A stretch of 64,000 nucleotides of DNA from JBFWUM01 sp050247255 (GTDB taxonomy: Bacteria; Acidobacteriota; Vicinamibacteria; Vicinamibacterales; UBA2999). Each line of letters opens with the position of its first letter. The first letter of the stretch is position 1. The notes beneath the pieces were generated by a model. That model ran no database searches. It was not told the origin of the DNA and worked only from the letters and a program-made list of their open reading frames with translations. A program made the position numbers and the translations under genes. Location: positions 1 to 64,000 of the forward strand of contig JBFWUM010000017.1 in assembly GCA_050247255.1 (NCBI GenBank). Direction: 5' to 3'. Shown piece after piece: positions 41,574-49,747 of the stretch.

Positions 41574-43016
41574 TCAGCGTGCGGGCGCGGGGTCGCCGGT
41601 GGTGGTCTCGGTACGGCAACACCACTCGGCGTAGGACTGCTCGAACTCCGACCAGCTGTAGACGCCGCTGCCGTGCAGGACGGCCATGCGTTCGGGGGCC
41701 AGCCCGCGCGCGCGGATGTCGGCATAGAGGCTGCGCATGTGCGGCTTGATCTGCCCCGGCGGTCCGTACCACTGGTCGGCTTCGACCAGCAGCCGCTGCC
41801 GCGGGAACCAGGCCATCAGGATGCCGTCGCTGTGCGTGCTCCCGCGCACGTGGTACAGCGTCAGCTCCATCGCCCCGTCCTCGAGCGTCAACGAGTCGTC
41901 AACGGCCGCCAGCACCAGCGGCTTCGGGTTGCGTGCCAGGGCGTCGGGCTGCAGCGTGTGCGGCCGGCGGACGACTTCCCGGAACCACGCCTCGTTCACG
42001 CGATGCGTGACGATGCGTAGTCCCTGCGCCACCGCGGCGCGGAGGCCGCCGGCATGGTCGAAGTGGTGATGGCTGACGATCGCCTCAGTCACCGGCTTCC
42101 CGGGCACCAGTTCACGCGCCTTGGCCAGCAGCGCATCGAGCCGCGCCTGGCTCTGCACCTCGATCAGCGTGACGTGATCGGCGAACTCGACGATCAGGCT
42201 TGCGTTGCCGTACCAGATGCCGGGCGCCACCTGCTGCACGTCGAACGCCGGCGGCCCGCCGCCTCGGCCGGCCGCGGTCACCGGGGCCATGGCGACCTCG
42301 GCGTCGAGCGTGTTCTTCATCACGCCGATCTCGAACTCGACCCAGCGGTCGAACCGCTGCACGAAACGCTTGGGGAGCAGGACGCCGTTCAAGTCCTCGT
42401 AGGCGTCGAACGAGGAGAGCCGCTCGGTGTCGCCCAGCACGTTGTGATAGACCGCCGTGCGCACCGACACCGGCCGATTGAGGACATCGACGGTGAGCGT
42501 GAACCGGTCGCCGCGCGCCGTGGTGACATCGACGCTGCGCTGACCGTCATCGGTGCGCAGGTTCTCGACGCGGGCGGCAGGGTCGAGCGCCGCGCGCACC
42601 GCGGTCAGCGGGTGCCGCAGCAGGTCGAGCCGCAGCTCCGCGGGGCCATCGCCCTCGAGCCGCTGTGCGGCGCGGAAGTTGTCGAAGACCGCCGGGAACG
42701 CCGGCCGCCGGGTATAGGCGACCTCCATGCGGCCGCGCTCCAGATCGATGCGCCGCGTGAAGTCCGGAATCATCCACCAGAGCGGCTCCGCCTCCGGCGT
42801 CATCGCCTGGCCGATGTTCGGGTTGATGCCGTAGCCCTCGATGGTCAGCGTCTTCACCGCCATCAGCCGCTGGCGCCCGCCGAGCGCCCGCGCCGCATCC
42901 TCGATCAGCTGCCGCGCCGGATCGCCCTGCGCATACACCGTACGTAGCTGCGGGACTTCAGTTCCGCCCAGCAGCACCGCAACGCCGAACGCGGCGACCC
43001 ACTTCCGCATCGTCAT
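41574..43016 (-). CDS. Exported two-domain MBL-fold hydrolase (D3)
   Basis: The product has 480 residues from the ATG at 43016, which overlaps the G8 gene stop as ATGA. The N-terminal signal peptide contains GGTEVPQLRT, which is encoded by a REP-like palindrome. The N-terminal domain (about 30-245) includes IEDAARALGGRQRLMAVKTL and the C-terminal MBL domain has an intact HHHFDH near residues 314-319 (IVSHHHFDHAGG). LTLYHVRGSTHSDGILMAWFPRQRLLVEADQW carries the later metal region. It belongs with D1 and D2. It lies between the G8 and FTCD genes, 15 bases from the latter. Confidence 0.82.
   Translation of the reverse strand: MTMRKWVAAFGVAVLLGGTEVPQLRTVYAQGDPARQLIEDAARALGGRQRLMAVKTLTIEGYGINPNIGQAMTPEAEPLWWMIPDFTRRIDLERGRMEVAYTRRPAFPAVFDNFRAAQRLEGDGPAELRLDLLRHPLTAVRAALDPAARVENLRTDDGQRSVDVTTARGDRFTLTVDVLNRPVSVRTAVYHNVLGDTERLSSFDAYEDLNGVLLPKRFVQRFDRWVEFEIGVMKNTLDAEVAMAPVTAAGRGGGPPAFDVQQVAPGIWYGNASLIVEFADHVTLIEVQSQARLDALLAKARELVPGKPVTEAIVSHHHFDHAGGLRAAVAQGLRIVTHRVNEAWFREVVRRPHTLQPDALARNPKPLVLAAVDDSLTLEDGAMELTLYHVRGSTHSDGILMAWFPRQRLLVEADQWYGPPGQIKPHMRSLYADIRARGLAPERMAVLHGSGVYSWSEFEQSYAEWCCRTETTTGDPAPAR
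42944..42966 (+). repeat. REP-like palindrome inside the D3 signal peptide region
   Basis: GTAG at 42944 precedes CGGGACTTCAGTTCCG (42951-42966), a palindrome with one mismatch pair. It encodes GTEVPQ in D3. The same motif is in the M56 gene at 31110-31125. Confidence 0.65.
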
Positions 43017-45208
43017 CGAGCCGTGGTCTGCGCCGCCCCGTCGCCGTCGCACACGAAGCCGGCGATCCCGTCCCGCGTGGTGCAGCCCGGCGCCGGCGGC
43101 TCCCGCAGGTCCGACGAATAGAACACCCGGAACGGCTGGCTTGGCTGGCCGTTGAAGTTATAGACAACGATCGGGTCCCGTCGCGTGCGATCGCCCGTCG
43201 ACATCCCGTAGTTCATCGAGATTGCCGCCGGCGCATAGATGCTGGCGGGAACGCCGCTGAGCGGCACGAACCGGCTGTTGCGGACGATGGCGCGCTTGAT
43301 CGGCGCCTGCGTGGACGCCGGTGTGTAAGCGGTCGCCACCGAGATGCCGACGTAGTTCCAGAACTCGCTGTCTTCGATCGTCGCCACGCCGTCGCCGCGT
43401 CCAGGCTCGGATGCGCTCGACAGGAAGAACGGGCTCGAGACACCCACCCGCATGCCCTGCACGATCGAATCGCGCACGCTGACCGTCTTGGCCGCGTAGT
43501 TGCTGAACCAGACGCCCGTCGGATTCTCGAAGCGATCCTGCAGGAGCGCCACGTCGCCGCGCGCCACGAGGCCGTCGATGACCAGCCGATCCGCTGGGAA
43601 TGCCGTCACGGCGTGCCGGGTGGTATGCCAGATACGTGCGTTCCGGATCGTGCCGTTCCAGCCGATGGCGACGCCGGTCTGGATGGCGCCGTAGGCTTCG
43701 TTGCCGGAGAACTCGAGCAGCGCGGCGCTGGTCGTGTCGATTTCGACGGACTCCTCCGGCTTGCTGGTGTCCGCCCCCTTGTGTTCAGGAATCCGCACGC
43801 GGCCGAGCGCGCCGGCGGCAATGGCATAGCCGAACACTTCAACGTTGGCGGCCACGTTGTCGCGCAGCACGTTGTTCGGACCGCGCAGCCAGAAGCCGGC
43901 CCCCTCGCCGCCCGGGTCGGCGGTGGCGCCGCCGTAGCCGCTGCGCGGGGCGAACTCACCCGATCCTTCGGAACGCAGCGCAAAGTTGCGCTCGAAGAGA
44001 TTGAAGCTCTCGCTGCCGTCCTCGGTGACGAACGCGGCGCCGCGCGAGTTGTAAACGACGTTGTCGCGAACGAGGCCGTAGTGGCTGTTGTGGATCGTGA
44101 TGCCCCACTTCGAGGCTTCGTCCACCGCGTTCCCGATCAAGGTGAACTGGTAGCCGTTCAGCGCTGGCTCCAGCGAGCCGAAGGCGTGATGGAAGTGGAT
44201 CGAATAGCGCCCGATCTGATTCGTGCCCACCCGCCGCACGGACCCGTCGGCCGCGAACTCAGTGTTGTCGAGCACACCCATGCGCGTGCGCCCCATGTGC
44301 TGGAATCGCGCGTAACGGATGTCCACCGCCGGACGCTGCACGAACATGGCATGCGCGCGTGTGCCCGCCGGGTTCTGCGATCGGAAGACGACGTTGCGCG
44401 TCAGGTTGCCCACGTGCGGCAGCCACTCGAGCACGCCGGCCGGTGTCCGCGCCCCCCGATGATCGAAGCGCAGCGGCTGCAGCAGCCGGACGGTCGTGCC
44501 GGTGATCGACCCGATGACCGCCTCTTCCCATTGCGGGGTATACGCCGCGCCGCGCTCGGCCTGCCGCAGCTGGCGCGTGTCAGGCAGCACCAGCGCGTCG
44601 CCGGCGTTCCATCCTTCCGGCGCCGCCTCGAGCTGCAGCGACGTCGCCCCCGCGAGCGGCTCGGCGGCCAGCCGAACGAAGGCCGGCTGCTTCGGCGCGC
44701 CGTGAACGCGCACGATGCCCAGGCCGATCAGCCCGTTACCGAACTGCTCAGGGTCACGCGCGAGGTCGAGCGGGCGGTCGGCGAACACCACTTCTGCCGT
44801 GATCTCCGCCGGGACGGGAGCGCGTTCGCTGCCGATCTCCAGCCGCCCGCGATCCAGAACGGTCAACGTCCCCACCAGCAACCGTGTGTCCTGCCCGGTG
44901 GCAAAGGTCAGCGCGCCTGCAACGTCCACGCACGGCAGCACGGCGTCGCTGACGACGTCGTACATCACCGTGTGCTCGGCGGCAACCAGGACGCCCTGCC
45001 CCGCCTCCGGCACGCGGCCGGTGGACCAGATCGTCGGGCTGGACCAGGCGCCGCTTGCCACCGACTGCACCGGGGCCTCCGCACAGAAGCGGGGGATGCC
45101 GTGGGGAACACCGCTGGCCGCGGGAATGTGGTGCTGCTGCGCGCCGGCCGCGCCGGCGCCGGCCAGCAGCATCGCTGCGACGACAGGTGCGCTGAAGGTG
45201 GCTCTCAT
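43013..45208 (-). CDS. Exported G8-domain, right-handed beta-helix protein (CEMIP-like)
   Basis: The 731-residue product has a signal peptide (1-24). A G8 domain (about 48-170) is marked by ASGAWSSPTIWSTGRVPEAG and the VLVAAEHTVMYD stretch. It is followed by a long right-handed beta-helix (about 270-620) with GRYSIHFHHAFGS, close to the RYPIHFH motif of CEMIP and TMEM2, and repeated asparagine/aspartate turns. In animals such proteins act on hyaluronan; bacterial members are not characterised. No catalytic residue can be assigned. The stop overlaps the D3 ATG, and 4 bases separate it from the EF-hand MBL gene. Confidence 0.85.
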   Translation of the reverse strand: MRATFSAPVVAAMLLAGAGAAGAQQHHIPAASGVPHGIPRFCAEAPVQSVASGAWSSPTIWSTGRVPEAGQGVLVAAEHTVMYDVVSDAVLPCVDVAGALTFATGQDTRLLVGTLTVLDRGRLEIGSERAPVPAEITAEVVFADRPLDLARDPEQFGNGLIGLGIVRVHGAPKQPAFVRLAAEPLAGATSLQLEAAPEGWNAGDALVLPDTRQLRQAERGAAYTPQWEEAVIGSITGTTVRLLQPLRFDHRGARTPAGVLEWLPHVGNLTRNVVFRSQNPAGTRAHAMFVQRPAVDIRYARFQHMGRTRMGVLDNTEFAADGSVRRVGTNQIGRYSIHFHHAFGSLEPALNGYQFTLIGNAVDEASKWGITIHNSHYGLVRDNVVYNSRGAAFVTEDGSESFNLFERNFALRSEGSGEFAPRSGYGGATADPGGEGAGFWLRGPNNVLRDNVAANVEVFGYAIAAGALGRVRIPEHKGADTSKPEESVEIDTTSAALLEFSGNEAYGAIQTGVAIGWNGTIRNARIWHTTRHAVTAFPADRLVIDGLVARGDVALLQDRFENPTGVWFSNYAAKTVSVRDSIVQGMRVGVSSPFFLSSASEPGRGDGVATIEDSEFWNYVGISVATAYTPASTQAPIKRAIVRNSRFVPLSGVPASIYAPAAISMNYGMSTGDRTRRDPIVVYNFNGQPSQPFRVFYSSDLREPPAPGCTTRDGIAGFVCDGDGAAQTTAR

Positions 45209-45212
45209 CTGC

Positions 45213-46247
45213 TTACCGTCCGGAATACTGCGTGAGGCTCAGATACGCCGACTGAATGACCCCGGGCAACTGGCCGTCGAAATTCATCCAGCCGCTGTAC
45301 CGCTCGAGGCGGATGGTCTTCTGCATCTCCTCGACCGACTGCCCTGCCGCAATGGCCGACGACACCGCGGCGCTCAGGTCCTCGAGGAACTGCCGCGCCT
45401 CGCTGAGATCCGCCTTCGATCCCATGTCGCCATGGTTGCCGACGATGACGTCGAAGTCGAGCGATTCGAGCGTGCGGAGCGAGGCAATCCAGGCCGACAG
45501 CGGCTTGCGGTCGAACGCAAAGCCGCAGCAGGTGCGCTTCAACTGCACGTAGTCGCTGGCAAAGACGACCCGCTGCGCCGGGAAGAAGAGGTCGACGTTG
45601 TCGCTGGTGTGCCGGTTGCCGGCGTGCACCAGCTCCACGCGCTCGCCGCCGAGCCGCACGGTGTAGCGGTCGCCGGTGAAGGTGATGTCCGGGCGCCGGA
45701 TGTCGAGCGCCATCTCGCGCTGCGTCAGGCACCCGTCGCCATCGCCGTTCATCGCGTCGAAGTTGCCGCGCGTGCCGGTCTGCGCCTCCTCGCGCGTCAG
45801 GCACCCGTCGCGATTCACGTCGTCGGTGTCGCCCGGCGGCCGCGCCTCGTGGATCGGCCGCGCCAGGTTGTTCTCGAACTCGGCGTGGGCCACGTAGGTG
45901 GCCGTGTCGGCGAACATCCCGCCGCCGCGCGCGTGGTCCCAGTGATAGTGGGTGTTGATGACGTATCGCACCGGCTGGCCGGGGAACCGGGTGGCGAGCT
46001 CGCTGCGCAGCCACGCCGTGAACTCGGCGTTCAGCGGGTCTGCCAGCACGATCCCCTCGGAGGTGACCTGGACCATCGTCACCTGCGGAAACCCGGCGTT
46101 GTTCAGGACGCGGTAGACGTTGCCCCGGACCTGCTCGATGCTGCGGGTGGGACCGGCCGGCGGGCCGCCCGCGCGCTGCGCCTGGGCCGGCGCGGCGAGC
46201 GCCAGCAGCGACAGGCAAAAGATGAGACCGGCGACTCTGATCTGCAT
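45213..46247 (-). CDS. Exported MBL-fold hydrolase with inserted EF-hand pair
   Basis: The product has 344 residues from the ATG at 46247 (AGAGGA site; the 150 upstream residues are a shadow). The signal peptide ends near residue 27. The metal motif HYHWDH is intact near 97-102. Between the first and later metal motifs lie two calcium-binding-type loops, DVNRDGCLTREE near 138-150 and DGDGDGCLTQREM-like near 160-172. An EF-hand pair within an MBL domain is unusual. HAGNRHTSDNVDLFFPAQ holds the later metal region, and HGDMGS ends the core. It is followed by the G8 and D3 genes on the same strand. Confidence 0.82.
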   Translation of the reverse strand: MQIRVAGLIFCLSLLALAAPAQAQRAGGPPAGPTRSIEQVRGNVYRVLNNAGFPQVTMVQVTSEGIVLADPLNAEFTAWLRSELATRFPGQPVRYVINTHYHWDHARGGGMFADTATYVAHAEFENNLARPIHEARPPGDTDDVNRDGCLTREEAQTGTRGNFDAMNGDGDGCLTQREMALDIRRPDITFTGDRYTVRLGGERVELVHAGNRHTSDNVDLFFPAQRVVFASDYVQLKRTCCGFAFDRKPLSAWIASLRTLESLDFDVIVGNHGDMGSKADLSEARQFLEDLSAAVSSAIAAGQSVEEMQKTIRLERYSGWMNFDGQLPGVIQSAYLSLTQYSGR

Positions 46248-46317
46248 GACGACGTTTCCTCTGAATGATGGCCGCGACGTGGCCGCCATTCTACCGCCGC
46301 ACGGGTATGATCTCGGC

Positions 46318-47556
46318 GTGAGCCCCGGGGCGTCCCGCATTGGACGCGACAGCCCAGCCTTCCGCCGCACCACGTTCGCGCTCTTCTCCGCCGGCTTCTC
46401 CACCTTTGCGCTGATGTATTGCGTGCAGCCGCTGTTGCCGGAACTGGCGCGCGTCTTCGGCGTGAGCGCCGCCGCGAGCAGCCTGGCGGTCTCGCTCACC
46501 ACCGGCACGCTCGCAGTGGCGCTACTCGCCACGGGCGGGCTGTCCGAATCCCTTGGCCGCAAGCGCGTCATGGTCGTCTCGCTCGTCCTGGCAGCCGCGT
46601 TGACTGCGCTGTCGGCGGCGGCGCCGACGTGGGCCGCGCTGCTCGCGGTGCGCACCGCCATCGGCCTTGCGCTCGCGGGGCTGCCGGCGATCGCCATGGC
46701 GTATGTCGGCGAGGAGATCGAGGCGCGCGCCGTCGGCCTCGTGATGGGGATCTACGTCTCCGGCACCGCCTTCGGCGGGATGGCCGGACGGCTGCTGGCC
46801 GCAGTGCTGGCCGACGCAGCGTCCTGGCGGCTTGCCGTGGGGGTCACCGGCGCCCTCGGCCTGCTCGCGGCCGCCATCGTCTGGGCGATCCTGCCCGGCT
46901 CGACGCAGTTCGAACGACGACTGTTCTCGCCCCGCGGGCTGCTGCGCGCCTATGTCGATCACCTTCGCGCGCCGGTCATCGGCCTGCTGCTCGCCGAAGG
47001 GTTCCTGTTCATGGGGATCTTCATGGCCGTGTACAACTACATCGGCTTCCGCCTGCTCGCCCCGCCCTACGGCTTGAGCCAGTCGATCACCGGCTCGATC
47101 TTCCTGCTCTATGTCGTCGGCATGATCAGCTCGCCATGGGCCGGCGCGCTGGCAGTCCGGCTGGGGCGCCCGCGCACGCTGACGCTGCACCTGCTGCTGA
47201 TGCTGGCTGGTGTCCTGCTTGCCGCCACGACGCCGCTTCCGGCGATCGTTATCGGCATCGGGCTGCTGACGTTTGGTTTCTTCGGCGCGCACTCAGTGGC
47301 CAGCAGCTGGGTAGGCCAGGCTGCCGCCGAGCGCAAGGCGCAGGCGTCCTCGCTGTATCTCTTCTTCTACTATCTCGGTGCGAGCGTCATGGGCGCCGTC
47401 GGCGGCATCTTCCTGGAGCGCTGGGGCTGGACCGGCCTGACGCTGTTCCTGCTCGCGCTCTTCGCCGCCGCCCTGCTCCTCGTGCGCCCCCTCGCACACC
47501 GCGACCGCCGGACAGCCACAGCCCCCGAAGCGCCAGCGTCCCCGGCAGGCGCGTGA
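46318..47556 (+). CDS. MFS transporter (YnfM-like)
   Basis: The 412-residue product starts at the GTG at 46318; a longer frame to 46120 overlaps the divergent MBL gene. Twelve hydrophobic segments are visible. The N-terminal pattern FALFSAGFSTFALMYCVQPLLPEL and the loop GGLSESLGRKRVMVVS (motif A) mark the YnfM subgroup of major facilitator efflux pumps. Substrate is unknown. It is divergent from the MBL gene and convergent with the kinase gene; 20 bases separate its stop from the kinase stop. Confidence 0.88.
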   Translation: MSPGASRIGRDSPAFRRTTFALFSAGFSTFALMYCVQPLLPELARVFGVSAAASSLAVSLTTGTLAVALLATGGLSESLGRKRVMVVSLVLAAALTALSAAAPTWAALLAVRTAIGLALAGLPAIAMAYVGEEIEARAVGLVMGIYVSGTAFGGMAGRLLAAVLADAASWRLAVGVTGALGLLAAAIVWAILPGSTQFERRLFSPRGLLRAYVDHLRAPVIGLLLAEGFLFMGIFMAVYNYIGFRLLAPPYGLSQSITGSIFLLYVVGMISSPWAGALAVRLGRPRTLTLHLLLMLAGVLLAATTPLPAIVIGIGLLTFGFFGAHSVASSWVGQAAAERKAQASSLYLFFYYLGASVMGAVGGIFLERWGWTGLTLFLLALFAAALLLVRPLAHRDRRTATAPEAPASPAGA

Positions 47557-47576
47557 TCGTCTCCGCGCCTCCGTCG

Positions 47577-49016
47577 TTAGACCGCAACGCGTCGGGCAAC
47601 GGTGGCGCGCGGGAGGGTGATGCGGAACGTGCTGCCGGAGGGGCCGCTCGATTCGAGTGTCAGGCGGCCGCCGGTGGCTTCGACGGCGCCGCGGGCGAGC
47701 GAGAGGCCGAGGCCGGTGCCGGTGGCGCCGGTCGTGGCGCGGAAGAAGCGATCGAAGATGCGCTCGCGGGCATCGACCGGAATCCCCGGACCGGTGTCGC
47801 TCACGTCGACGATCGCCTGCCCGCGCTCCTCGGCCAGGCGGATGCGGATGCGCCCGCCGGCGCCGCTGAACTTGATGGCGTTGTCCACCAGGTTGATCAG
47901 CGCCTGTCGCAGCACCGTGCGATCGCCGAGCGCGGCTGGCGTCCCTGTGGCCGTGACCTCGATAGCCTGCTTCTGCTCCTCCGCCAGCACCCCGAGGTGG
48001 CCGACGACGTCCTCGGCCAGCTCGCGCAGCGGAATCGGCTCCACCGACAGGTGCGCCTGGCCCGTCTCGGCGCGCGAGAGGGTCAGCAGGCGATCCACCA
48101 GGGTCGCCAGGCGATCCGCCTCCTCGAGCATGCTGCCGATGATTGCGCGATAGGCGTGCTCGTCGCGGTGGTGGCCGCGCAGCCCGACCTCGCCGACGCT
48201 CCGGATCGACGTGAGCGGCGTCCGCAGTTCGTGCGAGACATCGGCCGTGAAGCGGCGCATCTGCTCGAACGACGCCTCGAGCCGGCCCAGCGTCTCGTTG
48301 AACACCGTGGCCAGGCGCCCCATCTCGTCGTCCGGGTTGGCCACCGGCAACCGCGCGTTCAGGTGCTCCGCGGTGATGGTCCGCGCCTGCGCCGTCATGC
48401 GTTCGACCGGATCGAGCGCCCGCCGCGCCAGCGCGTAGCCGCCCAGCCCGGCAATCAGGACGGCCAGCGGCAGCCCCAGCGCCAGGATCAACTGGAGCTG
48501 GCCCAGCGTCTGGTCCATCTCGCTCTCGGACCGCGCCACCTGGATGACGACGTCCACCTCGATCATGCTGGTTTCGTCGACCAGGCTGTCGCGGCGGCTG
48601 AGGATGCGGAACGGCGCGGCGTCGGTTGGCACGGTCGCAATCTGACCGTTCGCCTGGATGGCGAGCTGGCGGCTGGCGGGAATCGCCAGGCTGCGCGCCT
48701 CGGAATTGGCAAAAAGCAGCTCGCTGCCGCCGGTACGCCAGACCTGCACCCACGGCAGATCCTGCTCGTCCGGCGTCCGGGCAGCCACGATCTGCTCCGG
48801 CTCGTTCCAGGTGAAATCGCCGGCCGGCGTCTGGTAAATCGTTGACGCCGCCCACTGGTAGTCGCGGCGCAGCTGCTGGTCGAGCGCGTCCGACTGGTTG
48901 CGGCGCACGATGGTCAGGACGGCGGCCGCGTAGACGGTGAGCACGACGACCATCGTGACGACGTACCAGATGGTCAGCCGCACCCGCACGCTGTGCGAGC
49001 GCCACCAGCGCGTCAC
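47577..49016 (-). CDS. HAMP sensor histidine kinase
   Basis: The 479-residue product has two membrane segments (about 15-37 and 177-197), a periplasmic sensor domain of about 135 residues between them, and a HAMP segment. His262 in VSHELRTPLTS is the phosphoacceptor. The ATPase domain has LINLVDNAIKFSG (N box), DTGPGIP (G1) and TGLGLSLARGAVEATGG (G2). The layout matches CusS- or PhoR-type kinases. The stop of the response regulator gene overlaps its start as ATGA, so the order is regulator then kinase. Confidence 0.95.
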   Translation of the reverse strand: MTRWWRSHSVRVRLTIWYVVTMVVVLTVYAAAVLTIVRRNQSDALDQQLRRDYQWAASTIYQTPAGDFTWNEPEQIVAARTPDEQDLPWVQVWRTGGSELLFANSEARSLAIPASRQLAIQANGQIATVPTDAAPFRILSRRDSLVDETSMIEVDVVIQVARSESEMDQTLGQLQLILALGLPLAVLIAGLGGYALARRALDPVERMTAQARTITAEHLNARLPVANPDDEMGRLATVFNETLGRLEASFEQMRRFTADVSHELRTPLTSIRSVGEVGLRGHHRDEHAYRAIIGSMLEEADRLATLVDRLLTLSRAETGQAHLSVEPIPLRELAEDVVGHLGVLAEEQKQAIEVTATGTPAALGDRTVLRQALINLVDNAIKFSGAGGRIRIRLAEERGQAIVDVSDTGPGIPVDARERIFDRFFRATTGATGTGLGLSLARGAVEATGGRLTLESSGPSGSTFRITLPRATVARRVAV

Positions 49017-49696
49017 GGCTCGCCCTCGCGAATCATGAAGCCGACGCCGCGCACCGTGTGGAGCAACTTCGTCGGGTGCTCGTGATCCACCTTGCGCCGC
49101 AGCCGCGCCACGTGGACGTCGATCACGTTGTCGAGCGGCGTCGTCCGCGCCGTCTCCTTCCAGACATCGCGCGCCAGCGTTTCGCGCGACACCACCTGGC
49201 CGGCGTGGCGCAGCAGGTACTCGAGCAGCTCGAACTCCCGCACCGTCAGTTCCACCGGCTGGCCGCCGCGGGTGACCTTGCGCGCAATCAGGTCCATCTT
49301 CAGGTCGCCGCAGCCGAGCCGCGGCACCTCGCTGTCGCGGCCGCGGCGCACGAGCGCCCGGAGACGCGCCAGCAGTTCGGCGAAGGCGAACGGCTTGACC
49401 AGGTAGTCGTCAGCGCCGCTGTCGAGGCCCAGCACGCGGTCCTGCAGCGTGTCGCGCGCGGTCAGCACCAGCACCGGCGTCTTGACCCCCTTCTCGCGCA
49501 TCGTCCTCAGGATCTGGATGCCGTCACGGCCCGGCAGCCCCAGGTCGAGCAGGATCAGGTCGAACGTCTCGGTGTTGATGCGAAAGAACGCCGATTCGCC
49601 GCTGCGTTCGACCACCACTTCGTAGTGCTCGTCCTCGAGCCCCTCGCGCAGGGCGTTGGCGACTTTCTGCTCGTCTTCGACCACCAGGATGCGCAT
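49013..49696 (-). CDS. OmpR-family response regulator
   Basis: The product of 227 residues starts at the ATG at 49696; the 470 residues in the open frame before it are a shadow. The receiver domain has the acidic pocket VVEDE, Asp51 in ILLDLGLPG and the lysine in LVKPF. The C-terminal winged helix carries LTVREFELLEYLLRHAGQVVSR and VHVARLRRKVDHEHPTKLL. This class binds DNA as a dimer and activates local operons. Its targets are not shown here; the adjacent divergent PabB-PabC gene starts 51 bases away. Confidence 0.95.
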   Translation of the reverse strand: MRILVVEDEQKVANALREGLEDEHYEVVVERSGESAFFRINTETFDLILLDLGLPGRDGIQILRTMREKGVKTPVLVLTARDTLQDRVLGLDSGADDYLVKPFAFAELLARLRALVRRGRDSEVPRLGCGDLKMDLIARKVTRGGQPVELTVREFELLEYLLRHAGQVVSRETLARDVWKETARTTPLDNVIDVHVARLRRKVDHEHPTKLLHTVRGVGFMIREGEP

Positions 49697-49747
49697 GCCG
49701 ATAGGCTGAGGATATTCCATCTGCAGATCTGAAAGAATCGAGGGATC

